Notes: generated from the letters alone by a model not told the origin. 25,000 bases of DNA from Conus ventricosus (GCA_018398815.1 CM031595.1:133578986-133603985), one strand, 5' to 3'. Positions 1-10,500 are shown, numbered from the stretch's first letter. Program-made: numbers and translations.

Positions 1-593
1 GATCTACGCCAATGATCCAGAATTTAAACAACAGCAAGGCTAACTGACATCTGATGCATATTCATTCGTCAGTGATGAGAAGATCAGCGGAATGCTCACA
101 GCAAATCTTGCTTAAATTCCCTCTTTCATCCTTCCCCCAACACTCACAATTCTCCTCTGTTGACGACTCCATCACTCCTGCGAATGTGAAAACGTTATTC
201 CTGCTGACAAGAACAGGTTCTAACTAACGACAAGAATCATTGTCTTTTGGCCAGACAATGTATTCAAAAGTTGGCATTCAAGTGGGGCTGCTCCATGCAA
301 ACTGGTCGAGTCACAGAACAACATGGTTTAAAACTTTCATATAAACCAGATGTAAATGAGATCTAGTTCATTCATGAGAGTTGAAATGAGGTCCTTGATG
401 AATAGGCCAATCATTACCGATTTTCACTTTAAGCAGAACACATGTCTGTAGTGTAGTCTGCTGTGTAATCATTGTGTAAAAAGAAATTCATAAATAACTT
501 CCCCCTAGAAAACATTATTATTATACCTGGCCAACCAACCAATTACACGTAGACACAGGCCTTTGGCTGATGCTCTGTGAAAAAAAAAAACCA
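1..593. other. Unassigned AT-rich sequence
   Basis: I see no credible coding region, RNA gene or clear repeat here. The sequence is ordinary AT-rich non-coding DNA, ending in a short run of A at about 578-589 just before the dispersed repeat. Confidence 0.5.
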
Positions 594-623
594 GATAGAT
601 GGATGAAGTTCGCACGACAACTG

Positions 624-925
624 GATGTGAGCATGCTTCATTCTGCTTTTATATGGCACAACAACATTATTCAGAACCATGTGATTAATGACCCGGAGTG
701 GAGTATTGTGTCTGGTCTCGAGCCACTCTTCCGGGTAATCTCTGGATGTTTTCCTACCCTGAAAAGTATGCAGTCCACTCCCAGTCACCCACTCCATCAA
801 ATAAGCCAATACTTCCATGCTCTTGATGTCATGGCGGTTCCATGCCATGATTCGCGGCATCCCGTTCAGAACATCTTCTTGTACAGCACAGGATAACACA
901 CCCATGGTTGTGCGTGCAATAACTA
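624..925 (+). repeat. Dispersed repeat copy A, 5' part (interrupted)
   Basis: This stretch is recognisably similar, in the same orientation, to 20824-21145. Shared blocks include GATGTGAGC.TGCTTCATTC near its start, CCATGATTCG.GGC near 850 and TTGTGCGTG near 908. The similarity stops at about 925, where the long-TIR transposon begins. It resumes at about 3703 in the other half. Reading frames across the two copies look vaguely alike, but that follows from the DNA similarity and I do not call a gene. The family of this repeat is not recognised. Confidence 0.7.
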
Positions 926-942
926 GAGCGGAACAAGGGGTA

Positions 943-1115
943 ATAGTGCACATTGATGTGTCAATAATTCAGATCCCGTAGGATTTACGTGTGTAAATGG
1001 ATTTTATTGCTTTATCTCATCATTCATGGACAGTACTACATGAAAATAAACGGGTTCCAATTTTACGAACCTCTCTACCCCCCACCCCACCCCTTCCTCT
1101 GTAACGACGTCCGGT
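943..1115 (+). repeat. Left terminal inverted repeat of the long-TIR transposon
   Basis: It pairs with 3525-3690 in inverted orientation. The strongest matching blocks are ATAGTGCAC (943), ATCCCGTAGGA (973) and GGGTTCCAATTTTAC (1053), with weaker similarity and small gaps between them. The inner boundary is approximate. Confidence 0.75.
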
Positions 1116-1299
1116 GGTATTGAAGCCATTTCTCCAGCATTTTACTCAAGCACCTATTTTGGTATCCAGGGGTCTTTCTAGAGGTTCTGGGGACGCTGAA
1201 TTCATCAAATGATATTGTTAGGTTGATCAAAACCAAAGACCTATCAGTAATGAACATCAGTTCAAAGATTAACTTTCACAGGCTTGCAGTCTTCAGATT

Positions 1300-3286
1300 T
1301 CAACACACTAAATGCACATATTTCAGTTCAGATGGAAAAAAGGTGAGAACAAAGTCATTCTTGCTTACACCAAACAAAACGTGCCACCACAGTCGGAGCC
1401 AGAGAAGTTGTGGAATACAATCAGTCCTGGCATTTCTGACATCCAATTGCTTGGACACGTTCCATGACACCGATTTCTCCAAATTTAGTGCCACTTCCTG
1501 TCAAGAATTTCAGGCGTGTCCGACTGCCAAGGTGACATGATGCAACAAGGAGCAGAAGAAGGATGAGGACGTCAGTGACGAAGACTTCTCTCCAAGCATC
1601 TTCAGACACCGCAGCCAGGACTTGATGGAAAATCAGGGTGTCAGCTTCCTCGTGCAAGTGATCTTCTTCAAAGTGGAGCCCTTTGATCTCGTTGCCGTAT
1701 ACAACGACCAGTTTCACAGATGTGTTGCTGCAAAAGTAATAGAGCAAACCTTGAGCAAGCATGCAAGTTAGATCTCTCTTTGTCTTGGACGCAGACAGAA
1801 GCTCTCTGATAGACACTGTCAGCTTCATTTTTGGGTGGATCTCAAAACCATTGATGTTGCTGCTCTCTTCTGCCTGGTCTTGTTTTTCAGCGATTCATCC
1901 AAGTATCGATCAAAGATGATGCGACCTTCTGTGTAGCCCAGCATCACGGACTCGATGCGCTTGATGAAAAGCTTGCTGCAGATGGAGAGGTTCTTCATAG
2001 ATGGCGTTTTCCTCATGCTCTGGAGTACAGCCATAGCATCAACAATAAGAACTTGAGGTATGCCGGAGTCTGTGCCAAGGGGAAGAGAGTCATCTGAAGG
2101 GGGCTTTATCTCTTTAATGCCACGCATGAGACTGGCCTTGTCTGCAGGTACGTACTGTGATCCATCCAATGCACAGAGGGGGCGTGGCACCACCGACATT
2201 TCCAAAGTCCCCAATAGTGTCTTCCAGCTTTGGCACCAGCTGAGGTCTGCACCGCAGGATGATCAGGAATCTTCCTGTTTACGCCCCTCGCGCAACTTGA
2301 TCACCTTTGACCGACCAAAACCTTGGTTTTCTCCATCAGCTTTGAGAAAGCTTTCAGCTTCATCTTCAAACACACACTTTTGAAGTATTGAGCAGTCTTC
2401 CTGGACAAACTCCTGAGACTGCTTTTCACCTTTCTGTGCATAAAAGCAAAATGTCTTCTTTGGCATTTCTTGTACAAGAGCTGACGAACCCAGGTTCTTC
2501 AGAGGGGTCTTGTCTGCAAAGGGGTTGCTGGCACAGCGCTTTTCGAAATTTAGTGGCGGAGTTTCAGGCGTTTGTGACAATCCCCACAGCCATGTCTCCA
2601 GGGAGCTGGGAGTGCTTGCATCTGTGGAAAAATGGGAAAATCGGGGAAAGTCAACGAGGAACTGTTTCACCATGTGAGTGAGGCGAGGGCTGTGGTGACG
2701 AGTCGATCAAGAGCTGTATCATCTTGACTAAGGCCAACAATCCCGCCATGACACTTCAAATCTTTGATCTTTTGTTCCACGGCCTGGTCAGTGAGCAGTG
2801 CAGTGAATGGGACTTTTGATTTTGCCACAACAAAATCTTCTGACGTCAGTGTTTGCCATGTGGGCTGAATCATCTTTTTTCCAAGGCATTCATCTGAGCT
2901 AGGTGGACTGGCATGAGGGGGGCATAGTTCAGGAGGTCATGTGCAAAAACGTACTTGATGAGGTTCTCCAATGCAGCCAAGTAGCCTTCAAAGTCACCAG
3001 CGCGGCAGGGAAATGATGAGATGCAAGATACTTTCGACCTGTTCCAGGTACTGTGTGAGGAACTGGGACATTTCTCCATTCCTTCACTGGCTTCTAATGG
3101 TTTCAGATTCTCTGAGTACCTGGACTGAATGTCGTCATAAATCTTGACCATGTCTGGGCTGCGTGCATGCAAGGCTTCTTTTAAGGCATCACATTGTGCA
3201 CGAAGAGGTTCAAGTGAAAGGGCAGGAGAAATGGAATCAAGTTTCATCATCATAATAGCATGGCTCATCGTCAAATGGAACGCCAC
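1300..3286 (-). pseudogene. Broken transposon-encoded protein with nuclease-like acidic motifs
   Basis: Consecutive minus-strand frames read in a plausible order: 3286-2870, 2873-2667, 2673-2263, 2214-1825, 1828-1421, and a trailing piece to about 1300. Together they look like the C-terminal two thirds of a large protein family that I recall as multicopy in mollusc and cnidarian genomes. Visible motifs are VLIVDAMAVLQ (about 2060), IIFDRYLDESLKNKTRQKR (about 1890), HEEADTL (about 1650) and TDVLILLL (about 1580). The spaced aspartates and glutamates suggest a PIN or XPG/FEN-like nuclease fold. The known family is longer, and its cysteine-rich C-terminal tail is missing because the right arm follows within 200 bp. 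At least five frameshifts are present, so this copy is dead. The Academ assignment is inference. Confidence 0.6.
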
Positions 3287-3524
3287 TCATTCGCTTGTAG
3301 GCTTTGCCACCGAAAATTCCACGTGATGAAAACAAAAGTGAAATTAGACACATCCCATACATACAGAATGCAGGTGGAAATCAGTGGGTGTCCATTTTGG
3401 ATTGACCTGAAATGTCACAGCTCAACTCAGCACCATCAAAGCCCCCTAGAATGACTCCAAGGTCATGAAAATAGATAACTGTAAAACAAAACAAAAATGA
3501 CGTTTAAGATCGGTTGCCGTCACG

Positions 3525-3690
3525 GGTCGCTTCGGAAGGGAGTTCCCGAAAGGGGTACGTAGGTGGTAAAATTGGAACCCACTGATTTCTAGGTACTATG
3601 GTCCATGACCAGCCAAATAAAGTTAAAAAAAAAAAAAACCTTGCTTTTGCACATCCCAGTCCTACGGGATTACACACGATTGTGCACTAT
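3525..3690 (-). repeat. Right terminal inverted repeat of the long-TIR transposon
   Basis: The reverse complement of this stretch matches the left end at 943-1115 in the same block order. It contains a run of 14 A at about 3625-3638. That run falls inside the inverted repeat and so is not a retroposon tail. Confidence 0.75.
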
Positions 3691-3702
3691 AATGGGTGAA
3701 TG

Positions 3703-3823
3703 TTTCTTGATTCGTCTCATTTGATGGAAGGACACGGGCTTTTTTAAACAAACGTATATGGATGTTATTTTTCTCCATCCGTTAAAAGGACTGAACATTT
3801 CGGCATTTTGCTGTTTTGATAGC
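3703..3823 (+). repeat. Dispersed repeat copy A, 3' part
   Basis: TTCTTGATTCGTCTC, GGAAGGAC, CTTTTTT.AAACAAA.GTATAT and GGACTGAACATTTC occur here in the same order and orientation as at 21170-21300. This is the continuation of the 624-925 segment, separated by the long-TIR transposon. Confidence 0.7.
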
Positions 3824-4360
3824 TCCTGCGGTGGCCAACCGACCACCAATAGCGAGCAGTTGAATTCTTATATTTAAGCTTACTTTTGGGGGTGGTGCAA
3901 TCCACGTGTACAGGGAGACCACTCCATTACTACTTTTCGTGATGCAATCGATAAAGCTGCGTGTGTGAGAGAGCGACCTCCAGACAGGTGGCCGTTGTGT
4001 GCGGCGCGAATGCCGCATGTGTTCTGTTTAGCAGGCACACACTGTCACCCAGCTGCGGGGCACACACTGTCACCCAGCGCGGCAAAACACAGGGCTCACA
4101 CAGAATGAGATGCAGCCAAGTTCACAATAGGCCACTGAAAGTATGGTCGAGAACTCGTTCTAACATCCCCAAGACTAGTTACAGCGCTTATTTCCCTTGG
4201 ACCGTTTCATGGAAAGTGTAAGAATTTTTTATGTTCTCGTTGTGTGGTCGTGGGTAACACGGCGTGTACTGCTGTCTGTTCGTTACCTGGACTTGGGGCG
4301 GCTCGCCTTAAGGGAGAGAAACCTGTTACCCACATTTGAACGACTCAGCTGGTAAAGGTT
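3824..4360. other. Unassigned flank with a 25-bp tandem duplication and a 10-bp inverted repeat
   Basis: No gene is supported. A 25-bp unit beginning GGCACACACTGTCACCCAGC occurs twice in tandem (4034 and 4059). GTGGGTAACA at 4250-4259 is matched by its exact complement at 4324-4333. The left boundary of the virus-like element must lie near the end of this stretch, but no target-site duplication is evident. Confidence 0.5.
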
Positions 4361-4640
4361 AACTAAGTTGCCTCAAGTTCTTAGTTAAGTTCTTGATTAA
4401 GTTGCCTCAAGTTCTTTAATTAAGTTTTTTAATCAAGTCACCTCAAAGTTCTTAATAAGTTCTTGATCAAGTCGCCTCAAGTTCTTTAATTAAGTTTTTA
4501 ATCAAGTCACCTCAAGTTCTTAATAAGTTCTTGATCAAGTCGCCTTAAGTCACCCTAAGTTCTTAACTTAAGTTATCCTCTAAGTACAAACAAGTTCTTA
4601 TTCAAGTTAACTTATAATTATTTATTAAGTTCTTAAAGTA
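4361..4640. repeat. Degenerate tandem repeats at the left end of the viral element
   Basis: Units of roughly 65-70 bp alternate blocks such as AAGTCGCCTCAAGTTCTT, AATTAAGTTTTTAATCAAGTC and AATAAGTTCTTGATC. Many units contain small palindromes (TTAATTAA, TTAAGTTAA). The array becomes irregular after about 4560. It sits between the flank and the first gene, where a terminal repeat is expected, but no inverted counterpart occurs next to the ATPase at the other end. Confidence 0.75.
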
Positions 4641-4717
4641 TTATTGCATCTGAAATGGATCAAAATGATCTTTTGTTGTTGGCGGTTCTGGTATGCTGTT
4701 GTTTTCGGATTTTGTAT

Positions 4718-5085
4718 TTAGTGGTTGAGATTGTTCGGACTGCTTTGGTTTTGTTGTCTTTGTTTATATATTTTATAACCGTAATAACCGCCCCCAACAG
4801 CAGCAAGGGCGCCAAAAATGGCAACAGTTTTAAGATCAATATTCCATGAAGGCTTTGGTGCTGTGGGCCTTGAATCAACTTGTTCTTGTTCTGGTGTTTT
4901 TAAAGCAGGCATTGAAACAACTGGCTGCGGCTCTAGCACTTTTTTATTCTGTGATTGTAACTTTAATTTTGTTTGTTTGTTCCACTCTGCTAATTTTTTT
5001 CCTGCTGCAACGCGTCCAGGATTTTACTCACTTTCTCCACCTGGTTCAATGTTTTCTGATTCTGCTGATTTTCTGGCTCGGTCAT
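4718..5085 (-). pseudogene. Small basic protein with one C-terminal membrane segment
   Basis: The start at 5085 is chosen from an ATG in a Glu/Gln-rich N-terminus (MTEPENQQNQKTL). One base appears to be missing near 5030. After it the open frame runs through a Lys-rich stretch with the pattern AAGKKLAEWNKQ and a Pro-rich spacer. It ends with a hydrophobic helix (TVAIFGALAAVGGGYYGYKIY, the last 30 residues) and a short basic tail. Small Polinton proteins with a basic AAGK-type motif and a terminal membrane helix are known to me from invertebrate elements. Their function is unestablished. It overlaps the end of the upstream minus-strand gene by about 60 nt. Full length would be about 122 residues. 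Confidence 0.6.
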
Positions 5086-5554
5086 TTTGAAGGGAAATAA
5101 AATCTATATGATTAAAAGTAATTAATCCCATGATTAGCGGCGATAATAATGTTCCAAATCTGTAATACAGATCACATCCTAGAGACTCTAATGACTTTGT
5201 TAAAACTGGATCCTGCGTTAAATCATACATAAAGTCTTGTTCAGAATCGATGGGGGCAAATCTACTGACTAGTTTAGTGTACAAACTAAGAACCGTTTGC
5301 CCGACACTTTTTACCATTCTTGATCCTAGTTGCGCTTCATACCTGTTATGATACTTATAATGTCTTGTGGCGACATCTGTTGAATCTGTTCTAAGCTGAA
5401 TTCATTGCCGAGGAACTGTTTTGTTTTTCCCCCATGCTGCCAAAGAATACAACCTCTCCTTTTGGGGCATAACAGCTTGGTCATCAACTTCTTCATTTGT
5501 AAGCCCAAGACGGATTAGGTCGCTCTGTAGCTGTAGCAGATCGTCGCTGTTCAT
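5024..5554 (-). pseudogene. Conserved Polinton-type protein of unknown function
   Basis: Two minus-strand frames (5508-5326 and 5317-5024), plus an upstream ATG at 5554 opening MNSDDLLQLQSDLIRLGL, look like pieces of one protein of about 175 residues with frameshifts near 5430 and 5325. Recognisable stretches are MPQKERLYSLAAWG in the N-terminal third and FAPIDSEQDFMYDLTQDPV followed by LGCDLYYRFGTLLSP in the C-terminal half. I recall similar proteins in Polinton-like elements of cnidarians and molluscs, always uncharacterised. The last part is mildly hydrophobic but not a clear membrane helix. It lies head to head with the gene at 5595 across 40 bp of A/T-rich DNA, and its end overlaps the next minus-strand gene. 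Confidence 0.6.
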
Positions 5555-5594
5555 GTTTTATTACTAAATATAATTATTTTTTTGTTTTTTAAAA
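5555..5594. promoter_or_regulatory. Divergent A/T-rich promoter region (inferred)
   Basis: Only 40 nt, almost entirely A and T, separate two genes read in opposite directions. They include TAAATATAATTATTTTTTTG and a TTTTAAAA block immediately before the plus-strand ATG. Composition and layout match the other divergent gap at 12999-13039. No mapped promoter supports this, so it is inferred. Confidence 0.4.
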
Positions 5595-5824
5595 ATGAGC
5601 GCCGAAAAGACTGTTACCATCTTGTATACCATTCTGCTGTTATTGGAGGCCTAAGTGTTGGATACACAATGCTTGGTAAAAGCCTGTTAAGAATTAAACC
5701 AGCAGATCTTGGCAAGCTAGACTTTGAAGATTTGGCAAAGCTGATTGCTATCATTGCAGCTTCGTTCGCTACGAAAGATTTTCTAGTTAAGCAAGGAATA
5801 ATTCCTGACAGTATCAATATGTAA
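5595..5824 (+). pseudogene. Small hydrophobic Polinton-type protein
   Basis: An ATG at 5595 (MSAEKTVTILY) fits the spacing after the A/T leader. One frameshift near 5625 moves the reading into the frame that ends at 5824. The remainder reads HSAVIGGLSVGYTMLGKSL and continues through KPADLGKLDFEDLAKL to FATKDFLVKQGIIP. There are two hydrophobic stretches, about residues 15-32 and 50-65. Full length would be about 76 residues. I recognise this as a small protein common in invertebrate Polinton-like elements, with no assigned role. A membrane or inner-capsid protein is a guess. The next gene starts 24 nt downstream. Confidence 0.65.
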
Positions 5825-5848
5825 AATTAAAAAAATAAATTTATAAAA

Positions 5849-6245
5849 ATGGCTTCATTCGTAATGATGATAGGCGGCGCTGTGGTTAATGCGCTTGCTT
5901 TTAGCGGAAGTAAGTACGCATTTAGTAAACTGCGGGATGACGGCGAGAGAAAAAGACATAACAAAGCTATGGAGCAACTAGCAGCTGCACAAGACACCTA
6001 TGAAAAGCAGAGAATTGAGCAGTTAGATTTTATTAACGACAAACTGAAAAAACAGGACATGCAGCTTACACATTTAAAGATGTTGATCAAGCAATAAAAG
6101 AATATTATCTTGTAACAGGCAAACCAATCGAGACATTGCCCCCGCCAAAATTCAGTGACTTTTATCAACCATCAGAAAAACAAAAGATGCAAGAAATCGT
6201 GTTATTGTCTTTGGCATGACCGTCGTGTATTTTGTTGCGCAATAA
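5849..6245 (+). pseudogene. Small Polinton-type protein with N-terminal hydrophobic segment and coiled coil
   Basis: The start MASFVMMIGGAVVNALAFSG at 5849 gives a hydrophobic N-terminus. A charged helical region follows (ERKRHNKAMEQLAAAQDTY, about residues 33-75) that could form a coiled coil. The first frame stops at 6097. The adjacent frame then continues with a Pro-containing stretch (PPPKFSDFYQPSEKQK). A second shift near 6215 leads to a short hydrophobic tail. Full length would be about 130 residues. Proteins with this N-terminus and the SDFY-PS motif recur in Polinton-like elements of invertebrates. Function is unknown, and membrane association is likely from the sequence. Confidence 0.65.
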
Positions 6246-6262
6246 TATTGGCTGAATAAAAA

Positions 6263-7213
6263 ATGAACAAAATCTATTATTCGCCAAAAGGATATTGGAA
6301 GGGAATCACGGCAATAAAAAAGCTAAGCCAAGCAGCGGAGTCAGTGAACAAACAGCAAAGGAATGGTTATCTAAACAAGCGATTTGGCAAATTTATTTAC
6401 CTGCCCCTAGACGAATACAAAGACCACACTTTGTGAATACAATACCGAACGACACCCATCAAATGGATCTTCTATATTTACCCCATGATACGATTAGGCG
6501 AAAAAGATTTAAGTACGCACTCACAGTCATTGACATAGCTTCAAGATATAAAGATGCAGAACCATTAACACAAAAGAGTGCCTCTGCTGTTGCTGTTGCC
6601 ATACAACTGATATACCAATGAGGCCCGCTAACTTATCCCCGCATGATTCAAGTCGATGATGGAAAAGAATTTAAAGGCCGAGTGAATCAATTATGTTAAA
6701 ACATAGAGTTACCATTAAAAGAGGCATTCCAGGAGTTCACAGATCACAGGCTTTAGTTGAAAACTTTAACAAACAGTTATCTGAAAGACTTTTTTCCTAC
6801 CAGTATCACAGAGAGCTGATTGACAATTCTCGCAACACAGAATGGGTTAGAAGACTGCCTTCAGTTTTGCGCGCAATGAATAATGAAGAATTTAAAGGGC
6901 TAAAACCAGTACAAGCAATCAAAAAACAAACAATAAATGTTGCTGAAGGAGAGTCTTCATCCAGCAAACTATTGCCGTTTGGTTTAAAAGTAAGGTACCT
7001 TTATTTACCGGGGAAGCGGAAGGGGACACTCGCATCAGGGCCACTGATCCAGTTTGGAGTGTTGATCCATATGAAATAAAAAGAATTGTAAAAATGAATC
7101 CGCCCGTGTATTATTTACGAGAAACTGACACAACAAAACAACCAGCCCCCCAAAGATCTTTTGTGAAGGAAGAACTGCAGATAATCCCACCAGACACAGT
7201 TCCAGTTGCTTAA
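6263..7213 (+). pseudogene. Retrovirus-like DDE integrase (rve core), broken
   Basis: This enzyme would cut and join the viral ends into host DNA in the nucleus. From the ATG at 6263 (MNKIYYSPKGYWKG) a short N-terminal region leads to the catalytic core. The first Asp lies in HQMDLLYLP (about 6465) and the second in QVDDGKEFKG (about 6655). The Glu lies in ALVENFNKQLSERL (about 6765), with the spacing expected of a D,D35E integrase. The C-terminal part has KVRYLYLPG, as in chromodomain-like or SH3-like tails. Breaks: a frameshift near 6338, an in-frame TGA at 6619-6621, a shift near 6690 and another near 7020. The final frame ends with TAA at 7211. Full length is about 315 residues. A typical HHCC zinc finger is not obvious. 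Confidence 0.85.
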
Positions 7214-7234
7214 TTAATTTTTAATTTACATAAA

Positions 7235-7548
7235 ATGGAAGCACAGAACGAAACAAGAATGATAAAGGAAGAGACCTTGGAATTGATACGGGAATCATAT
7301 GATACGAGTTCTACTATTAAGGAATTATTTACGAGGGTTCATCGGGACATGGCAATGCATCCAGATCACCTACAACCCAAATTCTCAAATTTTGATCATC
7401 AGATATGGGGAAAGAATATCTTGAAATAATAAAAAAAAATTCGAGCGCATCAAGCAAACATGAAAAAAGATTAGCTGAATTGGATGATGATATGAATGAG
7501 CTTATAACAAAACTTGAGGAAAAATATGAAGAAGGTATGTATTTATGA
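7235..7548 (+). pseudogene. Small acidic coiled-coil protein
   Basis: It starts at 7235 (MEAQNETRMIKEETLELI), 21 nt after the integrase stop. The first frame ends at 7429. After a shift near 7405 the adjacent frame continues through a Lys/Ser stretch to a Glu/Leu-rich helix (AELDDDMNELITKLEEKYEE) and stops at 7548. Full length would be about 104 residues, mostly helical. The last six bases overlap the end of the convergent polymerase gene. I do not recognise a family. The position between integrase and polymerase suggests a replication or integration accessory role, but that is a guess. Confidence 0.5.
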
Positions 7549-10500
7549 CGTTCTCCAGTGCCCAATTGCATATGAAAATTCTGGATTAACAAATACTCGT
7601 TTTGTGTTTGTTCTATCTAATGACTTCTTTGTTACACCAGTTGTGTTGATCTCATGTAGATTAGATCGTATTTTTACGTTGTCATGATGAAAAGTCTTAT
7701 TGTCAAACAATGCTTCTTTGTAGTTGTCATGCGATATGTTTGACTGCACAACACTGCGAGATATTCCCTTTGCTTTTTAATGGTTTTCTCCTGGCTCGAA
7801 AGACAAACATTTTCGACCTAAACCAATAAACTCCTTAATCACCCCTCCAGATAATTCATCCTTCATCTTTCCTAAAACCTTCTTGTTAAGGGTTGAATGC
7901 AAAGGCGAATCTTTAGGATAATGGGATGTGTCGTACCATCCTGCATGCCCTTTAGCTACTTCTAATTCCATGTCTTTATTGATGTCTTCAGGGGGGATAT
8001 CTATAACAAAACTATCTGTATCTGTGTAAAGTACTCTGGACTCGGGATCCCAAGGGGCTTAAAGTAGTCATAAAGAAATTCTAACATCAAAAGCTTGATA
8101 ATTCTAAAACAGTAAACCCAATAAAAACAGGTTTGTCCAATTTGACTTTCTTTTTTTTTCATCATTATGCCAAAAAGCTGGTCATGAAATCTTCTGAAAT
8201 CCTGATAATTTGGTTTTGAAGTCAGCTTAATTGCTTCGTTCTCTTTAGTGACCAATCTGACATCTTTACGCTTGTGCGGATTTTCCATAGTCTTTCCGAA
8301 ACAGCTGTTGTTCATCAGCTTGAAAAAAGTCTTTTTCTGAAGCATCTGTGGATTTAGTTCTGAGATCAGTGTTCTTCATGATGTATGGTTTCATGAACTG
8401 TTCTTGGTCAAAAGCAATTACACGATGAACTGCTGTTAGCTTTAAAACCATGTCTTAAATAAAATTGTAGATGTCTGTAATGACAGACATAATTTTTTTT
8501 GCCTCGAAGATTAGGCACAAGTTTAGGCGGCTCTCTTGGATTCATCTTTAGACTTTCTGCTGCTAATGGGTAGTCATTATGTAGGTCATGGAGTTCATGA
8601 GGATATTCTAAGTCAACTTCTAGAATGTATCCACGCTGTTGATCTGGCGTCAAACTGTTCAACCACTTTAATGCTCTTTGAATATTTTTCGGATTGTCTT
8701 CTGTGTACATTTTAAAGTTGCGTAATGGAAGTGATTGCGCCATAGCCCATCCATACAGATTGTTTGCATCTAAATACATGAGATAGTTAGACCTTTTACT
8801 TGGATCATAATCATCTAGGTATTTGTTGTTTGCTTTACAGTAATGATGCGACGCCATACTAATTCCTCCGCGCAATCCGTTTTCAATCATCTGAATCATT
8901 GGCAGATTAGACAATAAATCAATCTGTACTCCAGTAAACTTTAAGAAAGCATCCCAGCTCATCCCGGGCGCAGAAATGTAATGCGCGGGATCCAGGCTAT
9001 AATGTTTCATGCAGGTCTTCCTGTAATTTTCAAAGACGTCCGCCAACAAACATACATCAGCCATCAAGTATGAATCATGATAGTCCCCCATCGTTTTACA
9101 ATCTAACTTCTGCCACGCATCTTGAGCATGTTGGTAATCAGAATCACTGATGTCCTTTCCTCTGAGACTAGAAAAGAACGCGCCTTTAGGAGGAAGTGTG
9201 TCTTCATCAAACCTTTCCCAACTGTTCATGTACTCATAAGGGTAAACGCCCTTTCTAACAAGAGTTGGGTCAAATATTCTTCCGTTATTGGGCAGGACTT
9301 TAAGGACATAGCCAGTGACTCTAATGATCCCATCATGTGCTGCATAGAGTCATAAAAAGACATGTTATTTAAAGTGAAACACATGTACTTTTCTGATGAC
9401 TGTGCAATGCATGACACCCTGAAGGCATCGTCTACTGCTTTCATTATAAGATGAGAGTCGTAACCTCGCAAGTTATGAAAGAAGATGGGCAGCTTCCATG
9501 TCTTAAGGATCAAACTTTAGTTGAAGATTGCATTTACTGTGCGCTGCTCCTCTGAACTTTCCACTAATGTGATCATGGTCTCTTACTGTCGGATTTGCTG
9601 CGTCTGATGAGAGGCCTAAACCACAAATCCAACAGTGAGTGGCTAAGTCATACTGTTCTTGGTCTTCAGGCGCCATTATGATTTCAGATAAATTCAGATT
9701 ATTAGAACAATCATTACGCACTTGCTGCATGCGCTGTAAAAATCTTCTAGCCGCATTTGGTCCTCTGTATAATTCTGGCGTTGAATGAGCGCCATCCGAC
9801 CTGACAATAATGAAGGCAAATGAACAAATCTGATGGTTACTCATTAAGACTGTTTTTTCGAAGTTTTTGTGGCGCTGGCCCTTCATAAGGAACAATAAGC
9901 GACTCGAAGTCTGCGTAAACAATGTATGGAGAATTTTGCAGCCGTTTCCAGTTCTTAAAACTAACTTTAGATCCGGGCGGGGGCGTAGTTAGTTCTGTAT
10001 TACAGTCAACTGGGCCGATACAATGTTTTCTTATGTTCGCTTGTGGCTTGAGCAGATGGAATTCTTGTTAAACATTTTCTGCAGAATTCTTGTTTATGGT
10101 AATGCTTTGAAGTATGCCGCAATAATCTACTCATTGTTCGTATCAATGTGTAATGCGGTAGCCCCGCTGGTGAAAGCACCAGTAGTAAGTCAACATGATT
10201 TTTGTCTGGTTCGCCTATTGTTGGACTGTTCTTGGACACTTTAATAGGCTGTAGATGTGTTTCCTCATCCCATGTGTAGATATTAACAGTTATTGGTTTG
10301 TTTTGTTCTTCAAACTGATCAATTTGGTCTATACTGACAGGAAAGGATATTCCACTAAAGTTAAGATCATTGATGTAAGGGTGATAGTTAGACACTCTCT
10401 CTGCGTTTTTGCGGGCGTAATGCAGCCTTGCAAGAACACACCACATGAAACATTTGCTGTCTGAATTCTTTATGTTTAGAACTGCTCTTTTTGCGACTAA

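Larger units (their letters stand above)
943..3690. mobile_element. DNA transposon with long terminal inverted repeats, degenerate (possible Academ)
   Basis: The ends are inverted copies of each other. ATAGTGCACA at 943 matches the reverse complement ending at 3690. ATCCCGTAGGA (973-983 and 3661-3671 inverted), CATGGAC followed by AGTA, and GGGTTCCAATTTTAC (about 1053-1067 and 3565-3580 inverted) occur in the same order on both sides. This gives TIRs of roughly 150-170 bp. Inside lies one broken minus-strand gene. The element splits a dispersed repeat whose uninterrupted relative is at 20824-21300, which confirms it as an insertion. The encoded protein has an acidic-residue pattern resembling XPG/FEN or PIN-type nucleases, so the Academ superfamily (which carries an XPG-like nuclease) is a possible assignment. 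That is inference. A target-site duplication could not be fixed. Confidence 0.75.

Noticed and set aside
543..953. 136-codon minus-strand frame similar to one at 20933-21214
   Set aside because: The similarity reflects a shared dispersed DNA repeat. The frames differ in length and breaks, and no domain is recognisable.
1053..1070. GGTTCCAATTTTACGAACC as a tRNA T-arm
   Set aside because: No cloverleaf can be built around it, and the sequence is part of the transposon TIR.
3620..3640. Poly(A) run as a retroposon tail
   Set aside because: It lies inside an inverted repeat whose other copy is at 943-1115, so it belongs to a DNA transposon end.
4361..4640. Possible CRISPR-like array
   Set aside because: Units are degenerate and contiguous, without unique spacers of constant length, and the context is a eukaryotic viral element.
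4655..5100. Plus-strand hydrophobic frames
   Set aside because: They are antisense shadows of the small minus-strand viral gene with the AAGKKLAEW motif.
10023..10464. Plus-strand frames of about 70 codons
   Set aside because: They are antisense to the N-terminal domain of the polymerase.
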